Positions 44,303 to 52,407 are shown, numbered from the stretch's first letter. The stretch is 64,000 nucleotides of DNA from Ochrobactrum quorumnocens (GCF_002278035.1 NZ_CP022603.1:310001-374000), one strand, 5' to 3'. The notes: generated by a model from the letters alone, not told the origin. Numbers and translations are program-made.

Positions 44303-45182
44303 ATGAACTTGTGTCTGGTACAAAAGGGCGAGTGGGATCAAATCTGCACCCCGGAATGGTGGATTGTACTAAGTCGCTTCACCTATGGCATGACTGAATT
44401 CGGCTAGCATACTTATTCCTCGGATCAAAATTGCGCAGTGATTTTGCTGGAGCCTGTGCACAATCTAAAGTGGAAACCTGGATGCAGTGAAGAACGAGTG
44501 TCTAGTTTTACCGCTGGAACCGCTTTCGTTGTTCCCGCAAACCAAACCCTGGAAATCTGGTGGACAGAAGCTGCGGAGTATTTGCAGCTAACTATCCCAA
44601 TAGCTGGCAATTTGGTCGAGATTGATAAAGAGAGCGGGACAGATGCTGCGTCCACGGTGGCCGAGATTGTCAATTTCTCTAGTAAGCAGTGTCTGCAGGT
44701 ATGCCAGCTTGTGATAGAGCAGTTGATGGAACCCGCAGGGGGAGAGCAAAACTATCTTGCCTCCCTTTATTCTGTTCTTGTCCATCTTTTGCAGCGAAAT
44801 GCGATGATCGTTCAATCTTCAATGGTGACGTCAGCCGGCCTCAGCAGCTATGCAGCTCTCAAATAGAAGCTTATTTGAAAGATAAGTTCCGTGAACCAGT
44901 GTCAGTACCTGATATGGCTTCGGCACTGGGTATATCAGCGGGGCACTTTGCAACGCGTTTCCGGGAAAGCTTCGGACAAACCCCACTCAGTATCTCATGA
45001 GCTTGCGGCTGGCTGAGGCCGAGCGATGGCTGAGAGAAACAGATATGCCAATCAGCACCATCGCGGCACGATTAAGTTTCTCAAGCCAGAGCCACCTCAC
45101 AACAGCATTGCGGAAATACAGACGCCTTACACCTGGTGAGATTAGGCGCCGGAGCTCACACCTAAGATACCGCACGCCCTGA
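44303..45182 (+). pseudogene. AraC-family regulator, disrupted
   Basis: Read across lesions this would be a ~290-residue AraC regulator. An ATG-initiated frame has an in-frame TAG after 34 codons (nt 44405) and continues through a cupin-like ligand region (TAGTAFVVPANQTLEIWW). The frame then shifts near 44850 into QIEAYLKDKFREPVSVPDMASALGISAGHFATRFRESFG and again near 44987 (one base missing) into MSLRLAEAERWLRETDMPISTIAARLSFSSQSHLTTALRKYRRLTPGEIRR, the second helix-turn-helix. No start has a good ribosome site. It cannot make a full protein unless recoding occurs. The N-terminal assignment before the TAG is less certain. Confidence 0.8.
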
Positions 45183-45232
45183 ACAGGGACAAACGGAGAG
45201 CGTCTGTTATTTAACCGTTGGCAATGACGCTC

Positions 45233-45550
45233 TTAACCCGCCGTCGTCGTCGAACCACGCTTTAGCCATTTGCGCCAGATGTGAACTTCGCTTCTGCGTC
45301 GCAAGCGACGTACGCGATGAGAGTCGTGAGATAAGACGATTAAACCGAGCGGCAACATCCAAAAGCCGAGGACCGGCAAGAATCCCAATGCTCCACCGAC
45401 GACGAGTGAACCGCCAAGTGTTCGTCGCATCATGACCGATTGCGGCATCGGGATTCGCTTTCCAAGAATCACAATTGCACGTTTTCGTGGTTTGGGTTCG
45501 TATTCTTCGGTCACTCGACATTTCTCACAGGTTAAAATGGGGCGCTTCAT
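45233..45550 (-). CDS. Small membrane protein with an N-terminal Cys pair
   Basis: A 105-residue protein with a CEKC pair near the N-terminus, a basic stretch, one long hydrophobic hairpin (TLGGSLVVGGALGFLPVLGFWMLPLGLIVLSHD, about residues 44-76) and an Arg-rich C-terminus. Similar short proteins with the GFLPVLGFWMLPLGL core occur in Rhizobiales without a known function. No ribosome site stands out. It faces the AraC remnant and precedes, divergently, tRNA-Asn. Confidence 0.55.
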   Translation of the reverse strand: MKRPILTCEKCRVTEEYEPKPRKRAIVILGKRIPMPQSVMMRRTLGGSLVVGGALGFLPVLGFWMLPLGLIVLSHDSHRVRRLRRRSEVHIWRKWLKRGSTTTAG

Positions 45551-45682
45551 ATCTAGAAACGTACCAGAGAATATAGGGTTTCACGATCAGAATGCAAAAA
45601 GTTGGAAAAAATCGAAATTAGGGCTTTGCAAATCAGAAATCCTCCTGCTATACGCCACCTCGCTGACGCAACGAGCACCTCT

Positions 45683-45757
45683 TCCCCGGTAGCTCAGTGG
45701 TAGAGCAACCGGCTGTTAACCGGTTGGTCGCTGGTTCGAATCCGGCCCGGGGAGCCA
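45683..45757 (+). tRNA. tRNA-Asn (anticodon GTT)
   Basis: 75 nt including encoded CCA. The acceptor stem is TCCCCGG/CCGGGGA, the D-arm GCTCAGTGGTAGAGC, the anticodon stem-loop ACCGG-CTGTTAA-CCGGT with GTT, and the T-arm GCTGG-TTCGAAT-CCGGC. All arms pair fully. No integrase or att duplication is visible beside it. Confidence 0.96.
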
Positions 45758-46020
45758 ATTACTTCTTGTAAGTATTTGGAGAGACTAAGTTTCTCTGTAA
45801 GGCTCAAAATCATATCAGTTCCGTTTTCGAATATATAAGTGGACATTAGACACGCTCGCGATCATTGATCGATGGTTATGGATCGAACTAATGATTCGCT
45901 TCTTTGCCTACAAAACAATCTCAAACAGATTTTACTTTATAGAATCGCAGCTTGTTTCATCAAGCGTGGAACCGGATTGCTATCCTCGCAGTTATATCTC
46001 TACGTAAGCAGGAGAGAAAT

Positions 46021-46107
46021 ATGCTGACCGCAGGTGTGATGTGGCTGTTTGGCGTTCCATTGGTCGCCGTGGTTCTGATTTATTTTCTTATTCTTCGTAA
46101 GCGCTGA
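46021..46107 (+). CDS. 28-residue single-pass membrane protein
   Basis: ATG is preceded by AGGAG with 6 nt spacing. The product starts MLTAGVMWLFGVPLVAVVLIY and ends FLILRKR, one hydrophobic helix with a basic C-terminal tail. Too short for routine gene callers. Coding is supported by the ribosome site and the clean helix-plus-Arg/Lys layout; no function can be assigned. Confidence 0.55.
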   Translation: MLTAGVMWLFGVPLVAVVLIYFLILRKR

Positions 46108-46229
46108 TGAGGTTCCAATTTCGAAAACATCAACGATATCGGCATGTTGAAAATACAAAGTGATGACATCGAATCCTGTTGTTCGACTATCCTATCCAAC
46201 ATCGCCAAGTCTCATGAATGGAGAAAGAT

Positions 46230-46553
46230 ATGAAGCTTTCTGTGATTTCGCTGGCCGCTGCCATGGCTATGTTTTCATTTGGCGCGAATGCAGCGCCTGT
46301 TTCCATGCCAGAGCCGACCAATCAGACCGGGTTGACGCATAAAGTCGATTATCGCTGTGGACCAGGCCGTGTAACGGACCGTCGTGGACGCTGTGTACGT
46401 GTGCGTCGCAATGCACCACCGCCACCGCCTCGCTGGCATCGCGATCGACCGTCCCGCGACTGGAGAGGCGAGCGTCATCATAGGTCTGAGAGGCACTATC
46501 GCGACCGCGGTAATCGCTACTTTATTCCCAAAAAACGGGAGTCTCACAATTAG
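46230..46553 (+). CDS. Small secreted Arg/His-rich protein
   Basis: A 107-residue protein. Signal peptide MKLSVISLAAAMAMFSFGANA-A, then a YRCGPGRVTDRRGRCVRVRR segment with two Cys that may form a disulfide, a polyproline stretch (APPPPPRW), and a very basic Arg/His tail. Start MKLSVI follows GGAGAAAG; the ATG four codons earlier lies in that site. Similar secreted basic proteins are frequent in Rhizobiales and have no known role. Confidence 0.72.
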   Translation: MKLSVISLAAAMAMFSFGANAAPVSMPEPTNQTGLTHKVDYRCGPGRVTDRRGRCVRVRRNAPPPPPRWHRDRPSRDWRGERHHRSERHYRDRGNRYFIPKKRESHN

Positions 46554-46679
46554 AGATATCTAAAATATTCAATCCATAATATTGCCCTGTCAGTTCAGTA
46601 GCTGGCAGGGATTTTATTATCTCTTGACTTGGGGATGCATAACTACATTATTAATACTAAGATTAACTGGGTGGGCACT

Positions 46680-47066
46680 ATGAAAAGATCTATTCTTGCT
46701 GCTGTTATCGCCTTTTCCGTTTCGCCGGTTGCTGCGGATAGTGTCTATGACAAGTGCATTAAGCAGTCCGATGGAACCAATACTGCTTGGGGGCAGTGTG
46801 GTGGTGACTGGTTAAAGCGCGCTGATAATAAGCTGAATGCTGCGTGGAAGAAAGTTTATGGGGGGGCCGACGGACAAACCAAAACCGACCTGCTGGCTGA
46901 GCAGCGGCTGTGGAATAGCTATAAGGAATCGTCCTGCAATTTCTACGCAAATGGCGATTGGGGCAGGGAAGGTCAAGTGCTTCATTATCCCGGCTGTAGA
47001 GCGAGCGTGATCGAAGCTCGCACAAAACAACTACAGGAATACGACTCGTTCTCCCCCGGGCCATAG
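46680..47066 (+). CDS. LprI/DUF1311-family secreted protein
   Basis: A 128-residue protein with signal peptide MKRSILAAVIAFSVSPVAA-DS. The mature part has the DUF1311 pattern: YDKCIKQSDGTNTAWGQCGGDWLKRADNKLNAAWKKVY, then LLAEQRLWNSYKESSCNFY and PGCRASVIEARTKQL. Four Cys are positioned for disulfides. Family members include lysozyme-inhibitor-like LprI and many periplasmic proteins of unknown role. Ribosome site is weak (GGGTGGG). Confidence 0.8.
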   Translation: MKRSILAAVIAFSVSPVAADSVYDKCIKQSDGTNTAWGQCGGDWLKRADNKLNAAWKKVYGGADGQTKTDLLAEQRLWNSYKESSCNFYANGDWGREGQVLHYPGCRASVIEARTKQLQEYDSFSPGP

Positions 47067-47116
47067 AGCCTTAGCGGCCATACCTTGTCGAATTAAATGC
47101 AGGTGTCGGAACGTGG

Positions 47117-47785
47117 TCATTCGGAGAGGTCCACACCTCCCTGCCTGCGCTTTGGTGCTCGGCGAGGAAGCTGACCCGAAGGACGACTCGGGTAGGGCTT
47201 TATATTCTCTGGTTCCTGCCAAGCATTTATTGGCGGCAACGGCGTTCTTGATCCTTGTTGATGCAAGTAAAGCCCCGCCGTCAAATAAGCATCCTCCAGA
47301 GCGCCGTGGCGGGCTCCTACGCGCGACAAACCAATTCTGGAAAGGCAATGGTCCAGCTTGGCGGATTCGCCTCCCCAGAGGAGCCTGGCGCGCATCATTG
47401 TGCAACGAACCGGCTGGGTAAGCATCTCAACATCCGCTTTGCGAAATTCTCTTTGAATGTAACGCATATCGAATTCAGCGTTGTGGGCGACCAGTTCGTC
47501 TGCCCATCTGAACCATTGGTGTAGTGAGCTTGCGCGATCAGCAAACAGATCCTGATAGCGTGTCATCCAGTTGTCAAAGCCATGAACCGCTTCGGCTTGC
47601 GATGAGCTGTCTTTTCTTGGGTCGAAAATCAAATAGAGCGACTGGTTTAGTAGCTCATCACCTTCAATTTTCACTGCGCCAAGCGTGATAATTCGATCAT
47701 ATGGCAATAACCCCGTCGTCTCGGTGTCAAATACAATGATTTTTTTCTTGCGGGTATGAATTGCAGGGGTTGGAATATCTGTCAT
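47117..47785 (-). CDS. DnaQ-like 3'-5' exonuclease (DEDDh)
   Basis: A 222-residue exonuclease of the DNA polymerase III epsilon/RNase T group. All five catalytic residues are visible: D20 and E22 (FDTETTG), D106 (HNAEFDMRY), H160 and D165 (RHGALEDAY). The C-terminal ~45 residues are a Pro/Arg-rich tail with no partner-binding motif I recognise. AAGGT precedes the ATG. It is divergent from an uncharacterised 301-residue gene across ~175 bp. Role in repair or RNA/DNA trimming is inferred from the family. Confidence 0.88.
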   Translation of the reverse strand: MTDIPTPAIHTRKKKIIVFDTETTGLLPYDRIITLGAVKIEGDELLNQSLYLIFDPRKDSSSQAEAVHGFDNWMTRYQDLFADRASSLHQWFRWADELVAHNAEFDMRYIQREFRKADVEMLTQPVRCTMMRARLLWGGESAKLDHCLSRIGLSRVGARHGALEDAYLTAGLYLHQQGSRTPLPPINAWQEPENIKPYPSRPSGQLPRRAPKRRQGGVDLSE

Positions 47786-47960
47786 GCGGTACCTTGTTTA
47801 TGCTGAACCAAAGCAAGCATATTTTCTGGACAAGTTGAAGGTTTGCAGAGTTGTCAAAGCGACGAAAAGACCTGCTTAAATCTGGTTCCAAAAGCTGTAT
47901 ACGATTGAGCTAAAATATCAGGCACTTAGCCACCTGCAAATTTCGGATGCAGTTACAATC

Positions 47961-48866
47961 ATGGAAGCCGCGTTGTCCATTCAAGAATTGAGCCTTCTGC
48001 CTCAGGCTTTCGAAGCATCCGAGTTGCGCTATTCCCCGCGCTTTGGTGATTGTCTTACATCTGCCGCAAAAGAACTTCTCGCAATCACAGCTCGATTACC
48101 GCGCGAAGTACGTTATCTTTCCGACATGCAGAAATGGTTGCTCAGCCAAGCGACGTTTGCCGTCCATTTCGAACACGTAACCAATCCGGATAATCCACCT
48201 ATCTCGCCGACGAACCTGCTTAACTTTCTTAAAGGCACACCTATTGCCAGCAAAAACACGACGCTGGCATTTCTGCAGGAAACTCGCCACTATAAGTTGC
48301 TCGAGGCAATTCCGACCTCTGATCGCCGACAGCAATTGTTCCGTGCGAAGCCGGAAACGGAGGCCTTGATCCATTTGTGGCTGACGACACATCTTGCTGC
48401 ATTGGACTTGATGGACGGCGGCAATCGCGCTCTACTTATGCAGACGAAGCCTGAACTGTTACGATATGCTCAGCCGCTTATGACCCGCGAAGTTTTGCAC
48501 AACAGCGACTGGTGCAGGCCTGTGGCGAGCATCGCAAATTTTACGCGCGCGGAATCTGGAAACAATATCCTGCACGATGTCGCTTCGCGTGCACCCTGGG
48601 AGCTTTCCGGCGACCGTATATGGATAGGGCAGGTGACATCAAACGGCATATCCAACCGATATCGAATGTCACAAAGCAACACGGCACGGATTCTCGCTCG
48701 CGCACGCGACGCTGGCCTTATGGGCTGGGAACGCGCCGGCAATCGTGGCGATTGCTGGCTATCGGCCACTTTGGTCAATGATTATCGCTATTGGCAGGCG
48801 CTCAAATTCGCAGCTATTTCCAAAGCCATGCGCAGCGCAGTGGTAGCTCTGGGGAGAGGGATCTGA
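47961..48866 (+). CDS. Uncharacterised protein with C-terminal helix-turn-helix-like segment
   Basis: A 301-residue soluble protein that I do not recognise as a named family. An HTH-like stretch is visible at residues ~232-262 (YRMSQSNTARILARARDAGLMGWERAG), which resembles a MarR/Lrp-type reader followed by a wing. Another possible HTH lies at ~80-110 (SPTNLLNFLKGTPIASKNTTLAFL). A Trp-rich WRPVAS...WIGQ segment lies before the C-terminal HTH. No signal or membrane segment. No ribosome site stands out. Divergent from the DnaQ-like gene; a minus-strand terminator begins just after its stop. Confidence 0.65.
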   Translation: MEAALSIQELSLLPQAFEASELRYSPRFGDCLTSAAKELLAITARLPREVRYLSDMQKWLLSQATFAVHFEHVTNPDNPPISPTNLLNFLKGTPIASKNTTLAFLQETRHYKLLEAIPTSDRRQQLFRAKPETEALIHLWLTTHLAALDLMDGGNRALLMQTKPELLRYAQPLMTREVLHNSDWCRPVASIANFTRAESGNNILHDVASRAPWELSGDRIWIGQVTSNGISNRYRMSQSNTARILARARDAGLMGWERAGNRGDCWLSATLVNDYRYWQALKFAAISKAMRSAVVALGRGI

Positions 48867-48873
48867 AACAGAT

Positions 48874-48908
48874 CAAAAAAAGCGGCTGGACTTTCAGGTC
48901 CAGCCGCT
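48874..48908 (-). terminator. Intrinsic terminator, minus strand
   Basis: AGCGGCTGGAC and GTCCAGCCGCT flank a 6-nt loop, followed on the minus strand by seven T. It serves the leftward secreted-protein gene and may also stop rightward transcription. Confidence 0.85.
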
Positions 48909-48930
48909 ATTCCTCGCCCAAAACTAAACC

Positions 48931-49037
48931 TAGAGCGTGTCGCGCTCAATCGCACCAATGGCGTTCGCTCTAGTTTCCTTCAATTATCGGCATGTTCGCG
49001 AACGCCAGATGAATCCATTTGAGCGCGACATGCTCTA
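48931..49037. repeat. Nested inverted-repeat element, copy 4
   Basis: 107 bp bounded by 19-bp arms, TAGAGCGTGTCGCGCTCAA and the inverse of TAGAGCATGTCGCGCTCAA (one mismatch). It contains an inner pair of 10-bp arms, TGGCGTTCGC and GCGAACGCCA. The right end supplies the TAG stop of the adjacent minus-strand gene. No coding frame inside; MITE-like. Confidence 0.85.
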
Positions 49038-49370
49038 TTCCTCGATGGTATAGGTGCTGAGCTCGCAAAGGTTCTGCGTGTCTGTCGTCGTGTCCAGATC
49101 GTCACTTTCCTGAAATTCAAAACGCATGTCGTATTTGCACACGCGACGACCGTCGGCGATTGTAATTTCGATTGTTTCGCCTGGATTGAGCACCTGTTGT
49201 CCAAAAACTTCGCCTTCCCAGTTGTTGACGCCAACTGGAGAAGTATAAAAATGCGTCAGAACAGAATTCGTACCATTCTTTAGGTCAAAGACCAGATCAT
49301 CTGCTTTCGCTACACCGACAAGCATAAACAGGGCAGCCGATGCGGCGCCCGCAATTTTTATTCTTTTCAT
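49035..49370 (-). CDS. Small secreted protein (NGT...FYTSP...CxYDxxF...C type)
   Basis: A 111-residue protein. Signal peptide MKRIKIAGAASAALFMLVGVAKA-DD precedes a beta-rich mature part: NGTNSVLTHFYTSPVGVNNWEGEVFGQQVLNPGETIEITIADGR, CKYDMRFEFQESDDLD, and NLCELSTYTIEE, with a conserved-looking Cys pair. I recognise the pattern from Rhizobiales/Brucella proteins of unknown function, sometimes annotated unreliably by name. Start MKRIKI gives the signal peptide; upstream codons have no ribosome site. The TAG stop is the end of a repeat element. Confidence 0.75.
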   Translation of the reverse strand: MKRIKIAGAASAALFMLVGVAKADDLVFDLKNGTNSVLTHFYTSPVGVNNWEGEVFGQQVLNPGETIEITIADGRRVCKYDMRFEFQESDDLDTTTDTQNLCELSTYTIEE

Positions 49371-49618
49371 GATTATTACCCACCCGCTCAACATCGAGCC
49401 TCTGAACATTATTATCAAATATTTAGGCCGTAAATGATTATGATCATTAAACAATAACCCTTTTTTGGGCGGAATATCGTTCGGGTTTTGCCGATGGTGT
49501 TTCTGAAGCCCAACCCGTCGGGGCATCTCATAAAAGTTATCGCTTATCTCGACGCCTGATTGAACCAAATCGCTACAGTTGCGTTGTTCATCTGTCATTA
49601 ACCATGATGGAGGCTAAC

Positions 49619-49699
49619 ATGTTGCTATATTCGAAGATTGAAACAGGCGTTGCAGCTGCATTTCTTATACTCGTACCGCTCGCTCTGTTTCTGGTATGA
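49619..49699 (+). CDS. 26-residue hydrophobic small protein
   Basis: GGAGG lies 5 nt before the ATG. The peptide reads MLLYSKIETGVAAAFLIL and ends in VPLALFLV, one membrane helix covering nearly the whole product. Analogous in size and layout to the small protein at 46021. Supported by the ribosome site and the helix only; function unknown. Confidence 0.5.
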   Translation: MLLYSKIETGVAAAFLILVPLALFLV

Positions 49700-49867
49700 G
49701 TAGTATGGGCCACGCATTCCAAGGGCGACATTGAAAGCTACGCGCTTTAAATGTCGCCCAATTCTATTCTAATCACATTGATTTTATTTAATGTTTGGAT
49801 CCTAGTTTATTCATCTCGCGTTCACTCCAGCGACGATACATTCGTATCAACACAAAAGGAGTGTTCC

Positions 49868-50218
49868 ATGATTAAGAAAGCCGTTCTCGCCGCCATTGCT
49901 CTTTCGTTTGTTGGTGCGCCTCTTGCACAGGCTCAGGATTACCATCAACCACGTAAGCCCGGTTACAATCGTGTAGAGCCTGCTCGTCCATCACATGGTA
50001 AGGAGTTCCGGCGCTATGATCGCCGGGATCAGGGGCACAAGCGTTGGTCGCGTGGTGAACGCTACAGTGACTGGCGTCGTCATCAGGAAATTCGCGATTA
50101 CAAGCGATATGGTCTTCGCAAGCCAGGCCGTGGCCAGCATTGGGTAAAGGTAGATAACCAGTATTTGCTGGTCACTGCTGCAACCGGTCTTATCGCGGGT
50201 ATCCTTGCTGCACGGTAA
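49868..50218 (+). CDS. RcnB-family secreted protein
   Basis: A 116-residue protein with signal peptide MIKKAVLAAIALSFVGAPLAQA-Q and a basic, Arg/Tyr-rich central part. The RcnB-like C-terminus is YGLRKPGRGQHWVKVDNQYLLVTAATGLIAGIL. RcnB in E. coli modulates Ni/Co efflux from the periplasm, but many alphaproteobacterial members are uncharacterised. AAGGAG precedes the ATG by ~8 nt, so upstream codons are excluded. Followed by a strong terminator. Confidence 0.85.
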   Translation: MIKKAVLAAIALSFVGAPLAQAQDYHQPRKPGYNRVEPARPSHGKEFRRYDRRDQGHKRWSRGERYSDWRRHQEIRDYKRYGLRKPGRGQHWVKVDNQYLLVTAATGLIAGILAAR

Positions 50219-50248
50219 AGCCGACAGCAATCAGAGTTTCTAAGCATG

Positions 50249-50273
50249 AAAGGCGGCACTAGCCGCCTTTTTT
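50249..50273 (+). terminator. Intrinsic terminator of the RcnB-like gene
   Basis: AAAGGCGGC and GCCGCCTTT around ACTA, then a run of T. Confidence 0.92.
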
Positions 50274-50390
50274 CGTTTGAGTACGTAAACTAAAACACGC
50301 TAAGCCACTGGAAAACCCTGAGATGAGCGCTGTGTGTGACTTGCCGAATTATATGCAAGTCTGCAATGTAGATTTATTGGAAGCGTTATC

Positions 50391-50409
50391 CCTGTCACAT
50401 GATGACAGG
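50391..50409. promoter_or_regulatory. Palindrome upstream of the DUF808 gene
   Basis: CCTGTCA-CATGA-TGACAGG, 7-bp perfect arms, ~100 nt before the DUF808 start. Could be an operator; no regulator is evident. Confidence 0.35.
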
Positions 50410-50469
50410 TTCTGCGCTCAGATGATGGCGCGTTACCGCGATTCAAGTTAGGACTGGATCGTTGGGACC

Positions 50470-50505
50470 GCTTCCCACTTTTGCTGGAAATGCTTGAAGC
50501 GGAGA
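50470..50505. repeat. Fragment of the palindromic repeat family
   Basis: CCCACTTTTGCTGGAAATGCT matches, inverted, the TAGAGCATTTCCAGCAAAAGTGGGA end block common in Rhizobiales repeats. Only this end is present, directly before the DUF808 ribosome site. Confidence 0.5.
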
Positions 50506-50511
50506 GACTAT

Positions 50512-51471
50512 ATGAGCGGCTTTCTTGCCCTTCTGGATGATGTTGCAGCGATAGCAAAAATTGCTGCGGCATCAGTGGACGATATATCCGCCAACGCCGC
50601 AAAAGCGGGCAGCAAAACCATCGGTGTATTGATTGATGACGCTGCAGTCACACCCAATTATGTGGTTGGCATAACGGCTGCACGTGAATTGCCAATGATC
50701 GGCAAAATTGCAATGGGCAGCCTTAGAAATAAAGCTCTGCTTATTCCTGTTCTTCTGGCACTCGATTATTTTCTACCAATAGCAATTACCGCGCTTTTGA
50801 TGATTGGCGGTGCCTATTTGTGTTTCGAAGGTGCCGAAAAGGTCTGGCATAAATTGTTTCCTGGTGAAGACCACCATGAAGATGGCTCTCAAGAGGATAA
50901 AGACCCAACTGCGCTTGAAGAAAAGCGCGTCGCAGGTGCCATTAAAACCGATCTCATTCTTTCCGCTGAAATCATGACGCTGGCTCTTTCGATGATTGAA
51001 ACCAACTCAATCTGGATCGAGCTTGCCACACTTATAGTCGTTGGCATCATGATTACCGTTCTGGTCTATGGCGTTGTAGCAGTTATCGTAAAGCTTGATG
51101 ATTTCGGCGTGTTAATGGCGCGAAAGGGTCGTCTTTCGGCTACACGGGCATTAGGACGCTTTACAGTTCGCGCGGTTCCTAAGCTGCTGTTAGTGCTTAC
51201 AATCATTGGCACAGCAGCAATGCTCTGGGTTGGGGGCAATATATTTATCCATGGGTTGCACGGATTGGGCGTTCATCAGCCTTTTGCGTGGATTACGGAA
51301 ACTGCCGCCGACCTGGCAGCCTATGTTTCAACAGGCCTCGCCAGCACCGTAAACTGGTTTGCAACAGCCTTTGCAGATGGCGTGTTCGGTTTTGTGCTTG
51401 GTTCGCTGATTGTGATTTTCATGGCCAAAATTGCAGAGCCCCTTTGGAATGCCACGACGGGCAAAGCTTGA
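50512..51471 (+). CDS. DUF808 (YedI-like) membrane protein
   Basis: A 319-residue inner-membrane protein with the family start SGFLALLDDVAAIAKIAAASVDDISANAAKAGSKTIGVLIDDAAVTP and about six hydrophobic segments, split by an acidic, charged loop (residues ~118-150). Function is unknown in all relatives. Start MSGFLA follows GGAGAG by 6 nt. Convergent with the SDR gene and separated from it by a bidirectional hairpin. Confidence 0.88.
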   Translation: MSGFLALLDDVAAIAKIAAASVDDISANAAKAGSKTIGVLIDDAAVTPNYVVGITAARELPMIGKIAMGSLRNKALLIPVLLALDYFLPIAITALLMIGGAYLCFEGAEKVWHKLFPGEDHHEDGSQEDKDPTALEEKRVAGAIKTDLILSAEIMTLALSMIETNSIWIELATLIVVGIMITVLVYGVVAVIVKLDDFGVLMARKGRLSATRALGRFTVRAVPKLLLVLTIIGTAAMLWVGGNIFIHGLHGLGVHQPFAWITETAADLAAYVSTGLASTVNWFATAFADGVFGFVLGSLIVIFMAKIAEPLWNATTGKA

Positions 51472-51477
51472 ACCAGA

Positions 51478-51508
51478 GTAAAGAGCAAGGGAAATCCTCG
51501 CTCTTTAC
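51478..51508. terminator. Bidirectional hairpin between DUF808 and SDR genes
   Basis: GTAAAGAGC and GCTCTTTAC arms, extended by AGG/CCT across one mismatch, with a 5-nt loop. Located between convergent stops. Confidence 0.7.
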
Positions 51509-51518
51509 CTAATGGAAA

Positions 51519-52259
51519 TCAGATCATTCCGCCATTTGCACGTAGAACCTGACCGTTAATCCAACGTCCGTCTTCCCCCACCAGAAACGCGACTGCTGCA
51601 GCGATATCTTCAGGAGTTCCGAGCCTTTCCAACGGGTTCATTTTAGCCAATCGCTCGATAAGGTCGTCGGATTTGCCGTTCAAGAACAAATCTGTTGCTG
51701 TTGGCCCGGGAGCGACCGCATTGACAGTGATGCCGCGACCGCGCAGTTCTTTTGCGAGAATTGCTGTCAGTGTTTCAACGGCAGCTTTCGTTGCAGCATA
51801 GACACCATAATTTTCAAGCTTCAGGCCCACCACGCTTGTCGAGAAATTGACAATACGTCCACCATCACGCAGGCGCTGGGCCGCTTCCCGCATTGTATAG
51901 ATGCTGCCTTTGAGATTGATCGCAATCTGGCTTTCTATAACTGAATCGTCACCATCCTTCACAGAAGCAAGCTTCATAATTCCAGCATTGTTGACCAGCA
52001 CATCAACGCCACCAAAGGTGGATTCAGCGCTTTCAAACATGTGCTTAACGGCTGCCGGATCGCTAACATCTGCCTGATGTGCAACCGCGTGGCCCCCGGA
52101 CTGGATAATCTCAGCCACCAATTCTTCGGCTGCTTTCTTGCTACCTGCATAATTGACGATAATAGTGAAATCATCTTTTGCCAGTCGGCGTGCGATAGCA
52201 GCACCTATGCCACGTGATGCACCCGTAACGATTGCAACCTTGTTATTGTTTGCAGGCAT
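51519..52259 (-). CDS. Short-chain dehydrogenase/reductase
   Basis: A 246-residue Rossmann-fold oxidoreductase. Cofactor motif TGASRGIGAA is at residues 12-21, NNAG at 90-93, the catalytic S140/S142 region precedes Y154-x-x-x-K158 (YAATK), and PGPTATDLF follows. C-terminal WINGQVLRANGGMI is family-typical. The 3-oxoacyl-ACP reductase-like subgroup is suggested, but the substrate is open. Divergent from a LysR gene, which probably controls it. Confidence 0.9.
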   Translation of the reverse strand: MPANNNKVAIVTGASRGIGAAIARRLAKDDFTIIVNYAGSKKAAEELVAEIIQSGGHAVAHQADVSDPAAVKHMFESAESTFGGVDVLVNNAGIMKLASVKDGDDSVIESQIAINLKGSIYTMREAAQRLRDGGRIVNFSTSVVGLKLENYGVYAATKAAVETLTAILAKELRGRGITVNAVAPGPTATDLFLNGKSDDLIERLAKMNPLERLGTPEDIAAAVAFLVGEDGRWINGQVLRANGGMI

Positions 52260-52378
52260 TAGCTTAACTTCCTTTTGGAACGCATCTCAAAGAGAGATGC
52301 GCGTTGAAAATAGATGTTTGAGCGTCGATTGGCAGAAATGAACGCTCCAAGTTCGAGACAAAACATAGCGCTTCTATA

Positions 52379-52407
52379 ATGCCGGATAATCATGCATAGT
52401 TCGGCAT
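52379..52407. promoter_or_regulatory. Candidate LysR operator
   Basis: ATGCCG and CGGCAT arms 17 bp apart (one extra matching pair possible), in the SDR/LysR intergenic region. Inverted repeats like this are typical targets of LysR regulators acting on the divergent gene. Confidence 0.4.

Noticed and set aside
45683..45757. tRNA-Asn as an integration site of a mobile island
   Set aside because: No integrase gene and no duplicated tRNA end were visible on either side.
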